From assembly GCF_015624485.1 (NCBI RefSeq), contig NZ_CP061378.1, positions 3,224,001-3,288,000 of the forward strand: 64,000 nucleotides of DNA. Reading direction: 5' to 3'. The notes beneath the pieces were generated by a model that saw only the letters and a list, made by a program, of their open reading frames with translations, made no database searches and was not told the origin of the DNA. Position 1 is the stretch's first letter; each line of letters starts with the position of its first letter. Of the stretch, positions 26,792 to 36,250 are shown piece by piece. This DNA comes from Bradyrhizobium genosp. L (GTDB taxonomy: Bacteria > Pseudomonadota > Alphaproteobacteria > Rhizobiales > Xanthobacteraceae). Made by a program: the position numbers and the translations under genes.

Positions 26792-27778
26792 TTGCACATT
26801 CTGATTCTCGGCGCCGCCGGCATGGTCGGCCGCAAACTGGTGGAGCGCTTGCTGCACGAGGGCCGGCTCGGTAATCGCGACATCGCCCGCATGACGCTGC
26901 ATGACGTGGTCGAGCCGGCCAAGCCGGCCAATGCCAAGATTCCGGTCAAGGTCATCGCCTCCGATTTCGCCGCGCCCGGCGCGTCTGCGCCTTTGATCGC
27001 CGAGCGGCCCGACGTGATCTTCCTTCTCGCCTCCATCGTCTCGGGCGAGGCCGAGGCCGATTTCGACAAGGGCTACCGGATCAATCTCGACGGCACGCGC
27101 TATATGATCGACGCGATCCGCGCGGTGGGCGGCGGCTACAAGCCGCGCCTGGTCTTCACGTCCTCGATCGCGGTGTTCGGCGCGCCATTCCCCGAGAAGA
27201 TCGGCGACGAGTTCTTCCACACCCCGCTGACGAGCTACGGCACCCAGAAGTCGATCTGCGAGCTTCTGATCAATGACTACACGCGCAGGGGCTTCTTCGA
27301 CGGCATCAGCATTCGTCTGCCGACGATCTGCGTGCGGCCGGGCAAGCCGAACAAGGCGGCGTCCGGCTTCTTCTCCAACATCATCCGCGAGCCGCTCGCC
27401 GGCGAGGAGGCGATCCTGCCGGTCTCCGAGGACGTGCGGCACTGGCATGCCTCGCCGAAATCGGCGGTCGGATTCCTGATCCATGCCGGCACCATGGACC
27501 TCAATGCGATGGGTTCGCGGCGCAATCTCAGCATGCCCGGCATGTCGGTGACCGTCGGCGAGCAGATCGCGGCGCTGGAACGCGTCGCCGGCAAGAACGT
27601 TGTCGCGCGCATCAAGCGGGTGCCGGATCCGACCATCATCAGCATCGTCTCGGGCTGGCCGCGCGATTTCGCGACCGATCGGGCGCTGAAGCTCGGCTTC
27701 ACCACCGCCGAGAAGACCTTCGACGACATCATCCGCATCCATATCGAGGACGAGCTCGGCGGCAAGTTCGCGGCCTAG
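26792..27778 (+). CDS. NAD-dependent epimerase/dehydratase family, D-erythronate dehydrogenase (DenD)-like
   Basis: This 328-residue extended SDR opens with the Rossmann motif ILGAAGMVGRKL and has the catalytic pair as SYGTQK with upstream FTSSIAVFG. It resembles the family annotated as D-erythronate dehydrogenase (DenD). The start is an unusual TTG at 26792, positioned after AAGGAGTAGG; no ATG or GTG is suitably placed. In this operon, without the otn genes that complete the erythronate route, it more likely oxidises a sugar acid or lactone precursor handled by the same importer. Substrate is inferred only. Confidence 0.85.
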   Translation: MHILILGAAGMVGRKLVERLLHEGRLGNRDIARMTLHDVVEPAKPANAKIPVKVIASDFAAPGASAPLIAERPDVIFLLASIVSGEAEADFDKGYRINLDGTRYMIDAIRAVGGGYKPRLVFTSSIAVFGAPFPEKIGDEFFHTPLTSYGTQKSICELLINDYTRRGFFDGISIRLPTICVRPGKPNKAASGFFSNIIREPLAGEEAILPVSEDVRHWHASPKSAVGFLIHAGTMDLNAMGSRRNLSMPGMSVTVGEQIAALERVAGKNVVARIKRVPDPTIISIVSGWPRDFATDRALKLGFTTAEKTFDDIIRIHIEDELGGKFAA

Positions 27779-27798
27779 CTCCGTTTGCGGCACTTGAG

Positions 27799-28755
27799 AT
27801 GACCAGGGTTGCCTGCATCGGCGAATGCATGATCGAGCTGCGTCAGGGGCCGGGCAGCCAGCCCGGCGGTCTGTACTCGCGCGGCTATGGCGGCGACACG
27901 CTCAATACCGCGGTCTACCTGTCGCGGCTCGGCACCGACGTCGATTACGTCACCGCGCTCGGCGATGATGCGCTGAGCGACGAGATGATCGCGGGCTGGA
28001 CCGCGGAAGGCATCGGCACCAAGCGCGTGGCGCGGCTGCCCGGCAAGCTGCCCGGCCTCTATCTGATCCAGACCGACGACAAGGGCGAGCGGCGCTTTTT
28101 CCATTGGCGCGACAGTGCGGCAGCGCGCGAGTTGATGGATCTGCCCGAGACCAATGACATCCTCAACTCGCTGGCGAGCTATGACGTCGTCTATCTCTCG
28201 GCGATCACGCTCTCGATCCTGCGCGAGGAAGGCCGGGATCGATTGATGACGGCTCTGAAGCGCGCGCGGCTGCTCGGCACCCGCTTTGCGTTCGACACCA
28301 ATTTCCGCGCCCGCGGCTGGCTCGACCTCGCCGTCGCGCGCAACGTGTTCAGCGGCGCGTTCGAGGCGGCGGATATCGTGCTTGCCTCGACCGAGGATCT
28401 GGCGCCGCTCTATCCCGGCGAAAGCCACACGGCCTTGCTCGCCGGCATCACGAGCCCCGAGGTGGTGCTGAAGCTCACCGAGCCCGCCTGCATCGTGCGC
28501 TTTGCCGGCGCGACTGTCGAGGTGAGGGCCGAGCCGTTGACCAAGCCGGTGGTCGACACCACGGCGGCGGGCGACAGCTTTGCCGCGGCCTATCTTGCCG
28601 CCCGGCTCGGCGGCACCGTGCCGGAGGAGGCGGCCCGCGCCGGCCATCGGCTGGCCGGCGTCGTCGTGTGCTATCCCGGCGCCATCATTCCCCGCTACGC
28701 CATGCCGCCGAAGAAGACGGCGCGGCCCTCAACCTCCCGCAAGGCCTCCCAATGA
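27799..28755 (+). CDS. PfkB family sugar kinase, probable 2-keto-3-deoxygluconate (KDG) kinase
   Basis: The 318-residue ribokinase-fold kinase has the N-terminal substrate region (GGLYSRGYGGDTLNTAVYLSRLG) and the C-terminal PfkB signature DTTAAGDSFAAAYLAARLGG, whose aspartate is the catalytic base. The best match is 2-keto-3-deoxygluconate kinase. It overlaps the aldolase gene by 4 bp (ATGA), so the two steps, phosphorylation of a 2-keto-3-deoxy sugar acid and its cleavage, are coupled. Confidence 0.9.
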   Translation: MTRVACIGECMIELRQGPGSQPGGLYSRGYGGDTLNTAVYLSRLGTDVDYVTALGDDALSDEMIAGWTAEGIGTKRVARLPGKLPGLYLIQTDDKGERRFFHWRDSAAARELMDLPETNDILNSLASYDVVYLSAITLSILREEGRDRLMTALKRARLLGTRFAFDTNFRARGWLDLAVARNVFSGAFEAADIVLASTEDLAPLYPGESHTALLAGITSPEVVLKLTEPACIVRFAGATVEVRAEPLTKPVVDTTAAGDSFAAAYLAARLGGTVPEEAARAGHRLAGVVVCYPGAIIPRYAMPPKKTARPSTSRKASQ

Positions 28756-29402
28756 GCGCGACATCGAAGCAGCAGCAGATCGCCGAACTGATCCGCCAGG
28801 CCACCGTGATCCCGGTGCTCACCATCGACCGGCTGGAGGACGCGGTGCCGCTCGCGCGCGCGCTGGTCGCCGGCGGCGTCCGCACGCTCGAGGTGACGCT
28901 GCGCACCCCGGTGGCCGCCGATGCGGCCAAGGCGATCATTGCGGAGGTGCCCGACGCGATCGTCGGGATCGGCACCATCCTCAATGGCGACGATCTCGCG
29001 CGCGCCGAGGCGCTCGGCGCCAAATTCGGCATCAGCCCGGGCGCCACGCCCGAACTGCTGAAAGCGGTCGCCGCGAGCCGGCTGCCGTTCGCGCCGGGCA
29101 TTGCCACTGCCTCCGAACTGATGCAGGCGCTGGCGCATGGGTTCGACGTGGTCAAATTCTTCCCGGCCGAGCAGGCTGGCGGTATCAAGGCACTGCGGGC
29201 GCTGGCCGGCCCGTTCCCCCATGTGAGGGTGTGTCCGACCGGCGGGATCGGCGAGGCCAATGCCGCGACCTGGCTCGCGGAGCCGAATGTGCTGGCAGTC
29301 GGCGGTTCCTGGCTATGCCCGGCGTCCGAGATCCGCGCCGGCAATTGGGCCGGCATAACCGCCATGTGCGCGAAGGCCATGAAAACGCTGAAAGCGCTCT
29401 AA
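28752..29402 (+). CDS. KDPG-type aldolase (2-dehydro-3-deoxy-6-phosphogluconate aldolase family)
   Basis: At 216 residues this is a class I aldolase of the Eda family. The catalytic glutamate is in GGVRTLEVTLRTP and the Schiff-base lysine in VVKFFPAEQAGG, followed by PTGGIGEANA. It splits a 2-keto-3-deoxy-6-phospho sugar acid into pyruvate and a phosphotriose. Either KDPG or KDPGal could be the substrate. It is the last gene of the rightward sugar operon. Confidence 0.93.
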   Translation: MSATSKQQQIAELIRQATVIPVLTIDRLEDAVPLARALVAGGVRTLEVTLRTPVAADAAKAIIAEVPDAIVGIGTILNGDDLARAEALGAKFGISPGATPELLKAVAASRLPFAPGIATASELMQALAHGFDVVKFFPAEQAGGIKALRALAGPFPHVRVCPTGGIGEANAATWLAEPNVLAVGGSWLCPASEIRAGNWAGITAMCAKAMKTLKAL

Positions 29403-29447
29403 AGATACGCTACATAACTCCTTGAACAGGAACAGGGAGATACGGCC

Positions 29448-30620
29448 ATGACTGCAGCCAGCATCGTAGGTTGGGCGCACACGCCATTCGGCAAGTTCGA
29501 CGCGGAGACCGTCGAAGGGCTCGTCGTCAAGGTCGCCAACGAGGCGCTGGCCGACGCCGGCATTGCCGCTGGCGACGTCGACGAGATCATGCTCGGCCAT
29601 TTCAACGCCGGCTTCTCGCCGCAGGATTTCACGGCCTCGCTGGTGTTGCAGGCCAATCCGGCGCTGCGCTTCAAGCCGACGACGCGCGTGGAAAATGCCT
29701 GCGCCACCGGCTCCGCCGCCGTGCACCAGGGCATCCGCGCCATCGAGGCGGGCGCCGCGAAGATCGTGCTGGTGGTCGGCGTCGAGCAGATGACGCGGAC
29801 GCCCGGGCCGGAGATCGGCAAGAACCTGCTCAAGGCATCGTACCTGCCTGAGGACGGCGACACGGTCGGCGGCTTTGCCGGCGTGTTCGGCAAGATCGCG
29901 CAGGCCTATTTCCAGAAATACGGCGACCAGTCGGACGCACTGGCGATGATCGCCGCCAAGAACCACAAGAACGGCGTCGCCAATCCCTACGCCCAGATGC
30001 GCAAGGATTTCGGCTTCGAGTTCTGCCGCGCCGAGAGCGAGAAGAATCCGTTCGTCGCGGGCCCCTTGAAGCGCACCGACTGCTCGCTGGTGTCGGATGG
30101 CGCCGCCGCGCTGGTGCTGACCGATGCCGAGACCGCCAAGACCATGGGCAAGGCGGTCAACATCCGTGCCACCGCGCATGCGCAGGATTTCCTGCCGATG
30201 TCGAAGCGCGACATCCTGCAGTTCGAAGGCTGCACCACGGCCTGGCAGCGCGCGCTGCAGAAGGGCGGCCTGGAACTCTCGGATCTGTCGTTTGTCGAGA
30301 CTCATGACTGCTTCACGGTCGCCGAGCTGATCGAATATGAGGCGATGGGCCTGACGCCGAAGGGGCAGGGCGCGCGCGCGATTCTGGAAGGCTGGACCCA
30401 GAAGGACGGCAAGCTGCCGGTCAATCCGTCGGGCGGCCTCAAGGCAAAAGGCCATCCGATCGGCGCCACCGGCGTCTCCATGCACGTGATGAGCGCGATG
30501 CAGCTCACGGGGCAAGCGCCGGAGGGCATGCAGCTCAAGAACGCCCAGCTCGGCGGCATCTTCAACATGGGCGGCGCCGCGGTCGCCAACTACGTCTCGA
30601 TCCTCGAGCCGGCCAAATAA
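29448..30620 (+). CDS. Thiolase family protein (acetyl-CoA acetyltransferase type)
   Basis: The 390-residue thiolase keeps the nucleophilic cysteine in VENACATGSAAV (about residue 84) and the C-terminal GHPIGATG with its histidine. The HDCF segment replaces NEAF, placing it in the SCP2-like branch. It would perform thiolytic cleavage or condensation of acyl-CoA. It precedes an acyl-CoA ligase by 15 bp and is probably co-transcribed with it. A purine-rich site (AACAGGGAGA) precedes the ATG. Confidence 0.92.
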   Translation: MTAASIVGWAHTPFGKFDAETVEGLVVKVANEALADAGIAAGDVDEIMLGHFNAGFSPQDFTASLVLQANPALRFKPTTRVENACATGSAAVHQGIRAIEAGAAKIVLVVGVEQMTRTPGPEIGKNLLKASYLPEDGDTVGGFAGVFGKIAQAYFQKYGDQSDALAMIAAKNHKNGVANPYAQMRKDFGFEFCRAESEKNPFVAGPLKRTDCSLVSDGAAALVLTDAETAKTMGKAVNIRATAHAQDFLPMSKRDILQFEGCTTAWQRALQKGGLELSDLSFVETHDCFTVAELIEYEAMGLTPKGQGARAILEGWTQKDGKLPVNPSGGLKAKGHPIGATGVSMHVMSAMQLTGQAPEGMQLKNAQLGGIFNMGGAAVANYVSILEPAK

Positions 30621-30635
30621 GCACGGCGTTCGGCG

Positions 30636-32168
30636 ATGAACATTGCCGAATGGCTGGCGGCGACGGCGCGGGCGCGACCTGACGCGCCGGCGCTATTGAC
30701 CGGCTTCGACCTCGACGCCGACTACGCGACCTTCGCGCGCCGCGCCGCCTCGATCGGGGCGGCGCTGGCGCGTGATCACGGCATCGTCGCCGGCGATCGT
30801 GTCGCGCTGTTTGCCAGCAATTGCACGCAATATCTCGAATGCCTCTACTGCATCTGGTGGATCGGCGCGGTCGCGATCCCGATCAACGCCAAACTGCACG
30901 GCCGCGAGGCAGCATGGATCTGCGGCAATGGCGGCGCCAAGCTCGCATTCGTCTCCGATGACACGATCGACGCACTGAACGAGGCGAAGGACGATTGCCC
31001 TGCCGGCATGACCATGCTGTCGGTCGACAGCAACGCTTATCGCACGATGCGAGGCGGCGAGGGACCACCGGCGCCGCTGCCGCGCGAGAGCAACGATCTG
31101 GCCTGGCTGTTCTACACCTCGGGCACCACCGGCCGGCCCAAGGGCGTGATGCTGAGCCACGGCAATCTCGTGGCGATGTCGCTGTGCTATCTCGCCGACG
31201 TCGATGCGGCGACGCCGAACGATGCCTCGCTCTACGCCGCGCCGATCTCGCATGGCGCCGGTCTCTACAACTTCCCGCATGTCCGGATGGGCGGTCGCCA
31301 CGTCGTCCCCGAGTCCGGCGGCTTCGATCCCGACGAGGTGCTCAATCTCGGCCGCCAGCTCGACAATGTCGTGATGTTCGCGGCGCCCACCATGGTGCGA
31401 CGTCTGGTCGATGCCGCGAAAAAACGCGGCGAGAACGGCGAGGGGCTGCGCACCATCATCTATGGCGGAGGGCCGATGTACATGGCCGACATTCGCGATG
31501 CGATCGCGACCATGGGCCAGCGCTTCGTGCAGATCTACGGCCAGGGCGAGACGCCGATGACGATCACGGCGCTGTCGCGTGACTGGCACCGGCAAAGCAA
31601 TCACCCGCGCTATCTCGAACGGCTGGCTTCCGTCGGCACCGCGCAGAGCGCAGTCAGCGTGCGTATCACCGACAAGGACGGCCATCCGTTGCCCGCAGGC
31701 GAGACCGGCGAGATCGAGGTCAAAGGCTTGACCGTGATGCTCGGCTACTGGAACAATCCGAAGGCCAATGCCGAGACGCTGAAGCACGGCTGGCTGCGTA
31801 CCGGCGACGTCGGCCGGCTCGACGCGGACGGCTTCCTCACGCTGTCGGACCGCTCCAAGGACGTCATCATCTCCGGCGGCACCAACATCTATCCGCGCGA
31901 GGTCGAGGAAGCGCTGCTGACCCATCCGGATGTCCGCGAAGTCTCGGCCATCGGCGTGCCGGACGCGGAATGGGGCGAGATCGTCGTCGCGTGCGTCGTG
32001 CTGGCGGACGGCGCCTCAGCCGACGACGGCAAGCTCGACGCGCATTGCCTGGCCTCGATCGCGCGCTTCAAGCGGCCGAAGCGCTATGTCTATCTCGAAG
32101 CCCTGCCGAAGAACAATTATGGCAAGGTACTGAAGACCTCGCTGCGCGAGATGATGGCGAAGGGGTAG
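30636..32168 (+). CDS. AMP-dependent acyl-CoA synthetase/ligase
   Basis: The 510-residue protein is an ANL-family adenylating enzyme: the P-loop-like FYTSGTTGRPKGVM (about residues 157-170), YGQGETP, the GYWNNP motif, and LRTGDVGRLDADGFLTLSDRSKD ahead of the C-terminal lid with PKNNYGKVLK, whose lysine completes adenylation. It activates a carboxylic acid as acyl-AMP and then acyl-CoA. Chain length or aromatic preference cannot be read. It sits between a thiolase and a CoA-transferase, consistent with a catabolic route. Confidence 0.92.
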   Translation: MNIAEWLAATARARPDAPALLTGFDLDADYATFARRAASIGAALARDHGIVAGDRVALFASNCTQYLECLYCIWWIGAVAIPINAKLHGREAAWICGNGGAKLAFVSDDTIDALNEAKDDCPAGMTMLSVDSNAYRTMRGGEGPPAPLPRESNDLAWLFYTSGTTGRPKGVMLSHGNLVAMSLCYLADVDAATPNDASLYAAPISHGAGLYNFPHVRMGGRHVVPESGGFDPDEVLNLGRQLDNVVMFAAPTMVRRLVDAAKKRGENGEGLRTIIYGGGPMYMADIRDAIATMGQRFVQIYGQGETPMTITALSRDWHRQSNHPRYLERLASVGTAQSAVSVRITDKDGHPLPAGETGEIEVKGLTVMLGYWNNPKANAETLKHGWLRTGDVGRLDADGFLTLSDRSKDVIISGGTNIYPREVEEALLTHPDVREVSAIGVPDAEWGEIVVACVVLADGASADDGKLDAHCLASIARFKRPKRYVYLEALPKNNYGKVLKTSLREMMAKG

Positions 32169-32224
32169 GCCGCAGCTCGCGGCCGCGCTAGTCTCGCCGC
32201 AGCCTGTCACCCGGAGAATGGACC

Positions 32225-32428
32225 ATGGGAATCGAAACCTCGCTGTCGCTGGCGGAAGTGAACGATCGCATCGCGATCCTGCGGGACAATATCAGGCAGT
32301 TGATCGAGCAAGCTGCCGGTGCTTCGGGCGCGGAAGTCGAGGAACGGATCGCCGAGCGCCTCGAGCAGCAGAACGCGGAACTGGAGAAGCTCGAGAAAGC
32401 ACGCGACGCGATGACCGGTGGCCAATAG
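32225..32428 (+). CDS. Small coiled-coil protein (67 aa)
   Basis: The product is nearly all helix, with heptad-like leucine/isoleucine spacing across LAEVNDRIAILRDNIRQLIEQ and IAERLEQQNAELEKLEKA, separated by a small Gly/Ala hinge. This suggests a helical hairpin or coiled-coil dimer. I recognise no named family. A ribosome binding site GGAG lies before the ATG. It follows the ligase gene by 56 bp and may be co-transcribed with it. Confidence 0.65.
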   Translation: MGIETSLSLAEVNDRIAILRDNIRQLIEQAAGASGAEVEERIAERLEQQNAELEKLEKARDAMTGGQ

Positions 32429-32434
32429 TGCCGT

Positions 32435-32557
32435 CGTAGGGTGGGCAAAGCCAACGGGTCGCGCGTACGGGCGCCCGATGACAGGCTCCGCGCGCCCATC
32501 ATCGCGAGCACGCCGGATCGGGTGGGCACGTCGCTGCGCTCCTTTGCCCACCCTACG
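32435..32557. repeat. Intergenic inverted repeat, GTAGGGTGGGCAAAG family
   Basis: The outer 16 bases (CGTAGGGTGGGCAAAG) are the exact reverse complement of the last 16. Internal sequence GCCAACGGGTCGCG...CCCGATGACAGGCTCCGCG also occurs, slightly varied, in the repeat at 48968, so the two share a module. Confidence 0.85.
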
Positions 32558-32670
32558 GAACGCGGCGAGCGGCCCGACGCATACGCCCATACGCCCGGCG
32601 CAGCTTGATCTCGGCGAAAACCTCCCGTTACTAGGTTTCATAACCAGAACATCCGGGAGCGCACAGCACG

Positions 32671-33870
32671 ATGGGACCATTGCAGGGCATCAAGATCGTC
32701 GACATGACGACCGTGCTGATGGGCCCCTACGCGACCCAGATGCTCGGCGACTACGGCGCCGATGTCATCAAGGTGGAATCGCCCGATGGCGACGTGACGC
32801 GGCAGATCGGGCCGACGCGGCATCCCGGCATGGGTCCGGTGTTCCTCAACACCAACCGCAGCAAGCGCTCGATCTGCCTCGACCTGAAGAAGCCCGCGGG
32901 CCGCGAGGCCGTGCTGCGGCTGATCGCGCAGGCCGACGTGCTGGTCTATAATGTGCGCCCGCAGGCGATGGCGCGGCTGAACCTCGGCTACGACGTGGTC
33001 TCCGAGATCAATCCGCGGCTGATCTATGCCGGCGTGTTCGGCTTCGGCCAGGACGGGCCGTATGCCGCGAAGCCCGCCTATGACGATCTGATCCAGGGCG
33101 CCACCGCGCTGCCGGCGCTGATGGCGCAGACCTCGGATGGCGTGCCGCGCTACGTGCCGAACGCGCTGGTCGACCGCATCGTCGGCCTCACTGCCGTCGG
33201 CGCGATCTGCGCCAGCCTGGTGCATCGCGACCGCACCGGAAAAGGCCAGCGCGTCGACATTCCGATGTTCGAGACCATGGCCGGCTTCGTGATGGGCGAC
33301 CACATGGGCGGCCTGACCTACGATCCACCGCTCGACAAGGGCGGCTACGCGCGGCATCTGTCGCCCGACCGGCGTCCCTACAAGACGCTGGACGGCTACA
33401 TCTGCGTGATCGTCTACAACGACAAGCAGTGGGAGAACTTCTTCGCCGCCACCGGCCGCGACGATCTCCGCAGCAACCCGAAATTCGCGACGTTTGCCGG
33501 CCGCGCCACCAATATCGATGTCGTCTATGCCGAGCTCGCGCGCATCCTTTTGACCAAGACCACCGCGGAGTGGAACGCGATCCTCGAAAAGGCCGACGTG
33601 CCGGTCATGCCGATGCACGATCTCGAGAGCCTGCTGCAGGACCCGCATATGGTCGCGACCGGCGTGTTTCCGGTGACCGAGCATCCGACCGAAGGCCGCA
33701 TCCGCAGCATGAAGCCATCGCCGCGCTGGTCGGAGACGGCGGTCGAGCCCAGCCGGCTGGCGCCACGGCTCGGCGAGCACAGCGAGGAGATCTTGCGCGA
33801 GGCAGGTTTCTCCGCCGACGAGATCGCGGCGATGGTGCGCGACGGCGCTGCCAAAGCGGTGAGGGCATAG
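32671..33870 (+). CDS. CaiB/BaiF (family III) CoA-transferase
   Basis: This 399-residue CoA-transferase has the family opening MGPLQGIKIVDMTTVLMGPYATQMLGDYGADVIKVE (read in parts), the RSKRSICLDLKKPAGRE segment and the catalytic aspartate in AYDDLIQGATAL. It moves CoA between two carboxylic acids. It lies 12 bp before an acyl-CoA dehydrogenase gene, so the acceptor is probably the substrate of that dehydrogenase. The exact acids are unknown. Confidence 0.93.
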   Translation: MGPLQGIKIVDMTTVLMGPYATQMLGDYGADVIKVESPDGDVTRQIGPTRHPGMGPVFLNTNRSKRSICLDLKKPAGREAVLRLIAQADVLVYNVRPQAMARLNLGYDVVSEINPRLIYAGVFGFGQDGPYAAKPAYDDLIQGATALPALMAQTSDGVPRYVPNALVDRIVGLTAVGAICASLVHRDRTGKGQRVDIPMFETMAGFVMGDHMGGLTYDPPLDKGGYARHLSPDRRPYKTLDGYICVIVYNDKQWENFFAATGRDDLRSNPKFATFAGRATNIDVVYAELARILLTKTTAEWNAILEKADVPVMPMHDLESLLQDPHMVATGVFPVTEHPTEGRIRSMKPSPRWSETAVEPSRLAPRLGEHSEEILREAGFSADEIAAMVRDGAAKAVRA

Positions 33871-33881
33871 GAGCACGACAG

Positions 33882-35048
33882 ATGGATTTCGCACTCTCCA
33901 CCAACCAGGAATCGATCCGCGATGCCGTCGCCAAAATCTGTTCGCGCTTCGACGACGCCTACTGGCTGAAGAAGGACAAGGAGGGCGGCTATCCCGCCGA
34001 CTTCCATCGTGCGCTGGCCGATGCCGGCTGGCTCGGCATCTGCATCCCCGAGGAGTATGGCGGCTCCGGCCTCGGCATCACCGACGCCGCGATCATGATG
34101 CGCACGATCTCCGAATCCGGCGCCGGCATGTCCGGCGCCTCGGCCGTGCACATGAACGTGTTCGGGCTCAATCCCGTCGTGGTGTTCGGCACCAAGGAGC
34201 AGTGCCGGCGCATGCTGCCGCCGATCATCGACGGCCGTGACAAGTCGTGCTTTGCGGTGACCGAACCCAACACCGGCCTCAACACCACCCAGCTCAAGAC
34301 CCGCGCGGTGCGGCAGGGCGACAAATACATCGTCAACGGCCAGAAGGTGTGGATCTCGACCGCGCAGGTCGCCAACAAGATCCTGCTCTTGGCGCGCACC
34401 ACGCCGCTGGAAGAGGTGCGCAGCCCGACCCACGGCCTCAGCCTGTTCTACACCGATTTCGATAAACAGCGCGTCACCGTGCATGAGATCGAGAAGATGG
34501 GCCGCAAGCCCGTCGACTCCAACGAGCTGTTCTTCGAGAACTTCGAGATTCCGGTCGAGGACCGGATCGGCGAGGAAGGCCGCGGCTTCGAATACATCCT
34601 GCACGGCATGAATCCCGAGCGCATCCTGATCGCGGCCGAAGCCGTCGGTCTCGGTCAGGTCGCGCTGAAGCGGGCCTCCGAATACGCCAAGGGCCGCGTC
34701 GTGTTCAACCGCCCGATCGGCATGAACCAGGCGATCCAGCATCCGCTGGCGAAGTGCTGGATGGAGCTGGAGGCCGCCTGGCTGATGGTGCTGCGGGCAG
34801 GCTGGCAATACGACCAGAACCTGCCGTGCGGCCCGGCTGCGAATGCGGCCAAATACCTCGCGGCCGAGGCCGGCTTCCACGCCTGCGAGCAGGCGGTGAT
34901 GACCCATGGCGGCTTCGGCTATGCCAAGGAATATCATGTCGAGCGCTACTTGCGGGAATCACTGATCCCGCGCATCGCGCCGATCAGCCCGCAATTGATC
35001 CTGAGCTTCATCGGCGAGAAGGTGCTCGGCCTTCCGAAGTCGTATTGA
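33882..35048 (+). CDS. Acyl-CoA dehydrogenase
   Basis: The 388-residue flavoprotein has the normal three-domain acyl-CoA dehydrogenase layout: N-terminal helices, a middle sheet with CFAVTEPNTGLNTTQLKTRA and VWISTAQVANKILLLART, and the C-terminal helices with MTHGGFGYAKEYHVERYLRE. It oxidises an acyl-CoA to the enoyl-CoA using FAD. The ATG at 33882 follows AGGAGCACGACAG; the frame is open upstream inside the CoA-transferase gene. Substrate chain is not evident, but the operon context points to a small or branched acyl group. Confidence 0.93.
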   Translation: MDFALSTNQESIRDAVAKICSRFDDAYWLKKDKEGGYPADFHRALADAGWLGICIPEEYGGSGLGITDAAIMMRTISESGAGMSGASAVHMNVFGLNPVVVFGTKEQCRRMLPPIIDGRDKSCFAVTEPNTGLNTTQLKTRAVRQGDKYIVNGQKVWISTAQVANKILLLARTTPLEEVRSPTHGLSLFYTDFDKQRVTVHEIEKMGRKPVDSNELFFENFEIPVEDRIGEEGRGFEYILHGMNPERILIAAEAVGLGQVALKRASEYAKGRVVFNRPIGMNQAIQHPLAKCWMELEAAWLMVLRAGWQYDQNLPCGPAANAAKYLAAEAGFHACEQAVMTHGGFGYAKEYHVERYLRESLIPRIAPISPQLILSFIGEKVLGLPKSY

Positions 35049-35059
35049 TGTTTCCACTT

Positions 35060-35096
35060 GTCATTCCGGGCTGGCGCCCGCGCGCCCCGGAATGAC
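35060..35096. repeat. Short intergenic inverted repeat, GTCATTCCGGG family
   Basis: GTCATTCCGGG and CCCCGGAATGAC pair around a GC-rich centre. It is a compact relative of the elements at 12796 and 50759 and lies between two co-directional genes of one probable operon. Confidence 0.8.
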
Positions 35097-35113
35097 GAAC
35101 AAAGGAAGACACG

Positions 35114-36250
35114 ATGAGCTTCGTCACCGGCGTCGGCCTCACATCCTTTGGCAGGCACGAAGGCTCTTCCTCGCTCGACCTGATGAGCAAGGCGGCCGAG
35201 CTCGCCGTCGCCGATGCCGGCCTCAAGCGCTCCGAGATCGACGGCATCCTCTGCGGCTATTCCACGGTCTCGCCGCACATCATGCTGGCGACCGTGTTTG
35301 CCGAGCATTTCGGCATTCGTCCGTCTTATGCCCATGCCGTGCAGGTCGGCGGCGCGACCGGGCTCGCCATGACCATGCTGGCGCATCATCTGGTCGAGGC
35401 CGGCGTCGCAAAACATGTGCTTGTCGTCGGTGGCGAGAACCGCCTGACCGGGCAGAGCCGCGATGCTTCGATCCAGGCGTTGGCCCAGGTCGGACATCCC
35501 GATTATGAGGTGACGTTGGGGCCGACGATCCCGGCCTATTACGGCCTGGTCGCGACGCGTTACATGCATGAGCACGGCGTCACGCAAGAGGACCTTGCCG
35601 AATTCGCCGTGCTGATGCGCAAGCACGCCGTGATGCATCCCGGCGCCCAGTTCCATGACCCGATCACGGTAGCCGACGTGATGGCGTCGAAGCCGGTGGC
35701 GATGCCGCTGAAACTGCTGGATTGCTGCCCGGTCTCCGACGGCGGCGCGGCCTGTGTGATCAGCCGCGAGCCGACCGGAGACAGGCAAATCCGCGTGCGC
35801 GGCTGCGCGCAGGCACATACCCATCAGCATGTCACGGCAGCGCCTGCGCTGAGCGAGCTCGGTGCGGAGATTTCGATCGCAAAGGCGAAACAGGCCTCGG
35901 GTCTTGCGATCCCGGATGTGCGCTACGCTGCGGTCTACGACAGCTTCACCATCACGCTGGCGATGCTGCTGGAAGATCTCGGTCTTGCCAAACGCGGCGA
36001 GGCGGCTGCGCGGGTGCGCGCGGGGTACTTCAACCAGGATGGCGAGATGCCGCTCAATACCCATGGCGGGCTGCTCAGCTATGGCCATTGCGGCGTCGGC
36101 GGTGCGATGGCGCATCTGGTCGAAACCCATTTGCAGATGACCGGCCGCGCCGACAAACGTCAGGTCCGCGACGCCTCGGTCGCGCTGCTGCACGGCGACG
36201 GCGGCGTGCTGTCGTCGCATGTCAGCATGTTCCTGGAGCGCGTGCGATGA
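35114..36250 (+). CDS. Thiolase-like protein lacking the catalytic cysteine, probable Ltp2-type aldolase subunit
   Basis: This 378-residue protein has the thiolase fold, but where thiolases have the nucleophilic Cys (ACATG in the neighbour at 29448) it reads VQVGGATGLAM, with Gly instead. The usual HDCF/NEAF is YDSFTIT and the GHPxGATG loop is LLSYGHCGVGG. These changes recall the thiolase-like retro-aldolases such as Ltp2, which use tyrosines and need a DUF35 partner. A DUF35 gene overlaps its stop codon by 4 bp. A carbon-carbon lyase acting on a hydroxyacyl-CoA is therefore more likely than a true thiolase. This is inference from motif and context. Confidence 0.85.
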   Translation: MSFVTGVGLTSFGRHEGSSSLDLMSKAAELAVADAGLKRSEIDGILCGYSTVSPHIMLATVFAEHFGIRPSYAHAVQVGGATGLAMTMLAHHLVEAGVAKHVLVVGGENRLTGQSRDASIQALAQVGHPDYEVTLGPTIPAYYGLVATRYMHEHGVTQEDLAEFAVLMRKHAVMHPGAQFHDPITVADVMASKPVAMPLKLLDCCPVSDGGAACVISREPTGDRQIRVRGCAQAHTHQHVTAAPALSELGAEISIAKAKQASGLAIPDVRYAAVYDSFTITLAMLLEDLGLAKRGEAAARVRAGYFNQDGEMPLNTHGGLLSYGHCGVGGAMAHLVETHLQMTGRADKRQVRDASVALLHGDGGVLSSHVSMFLERVR

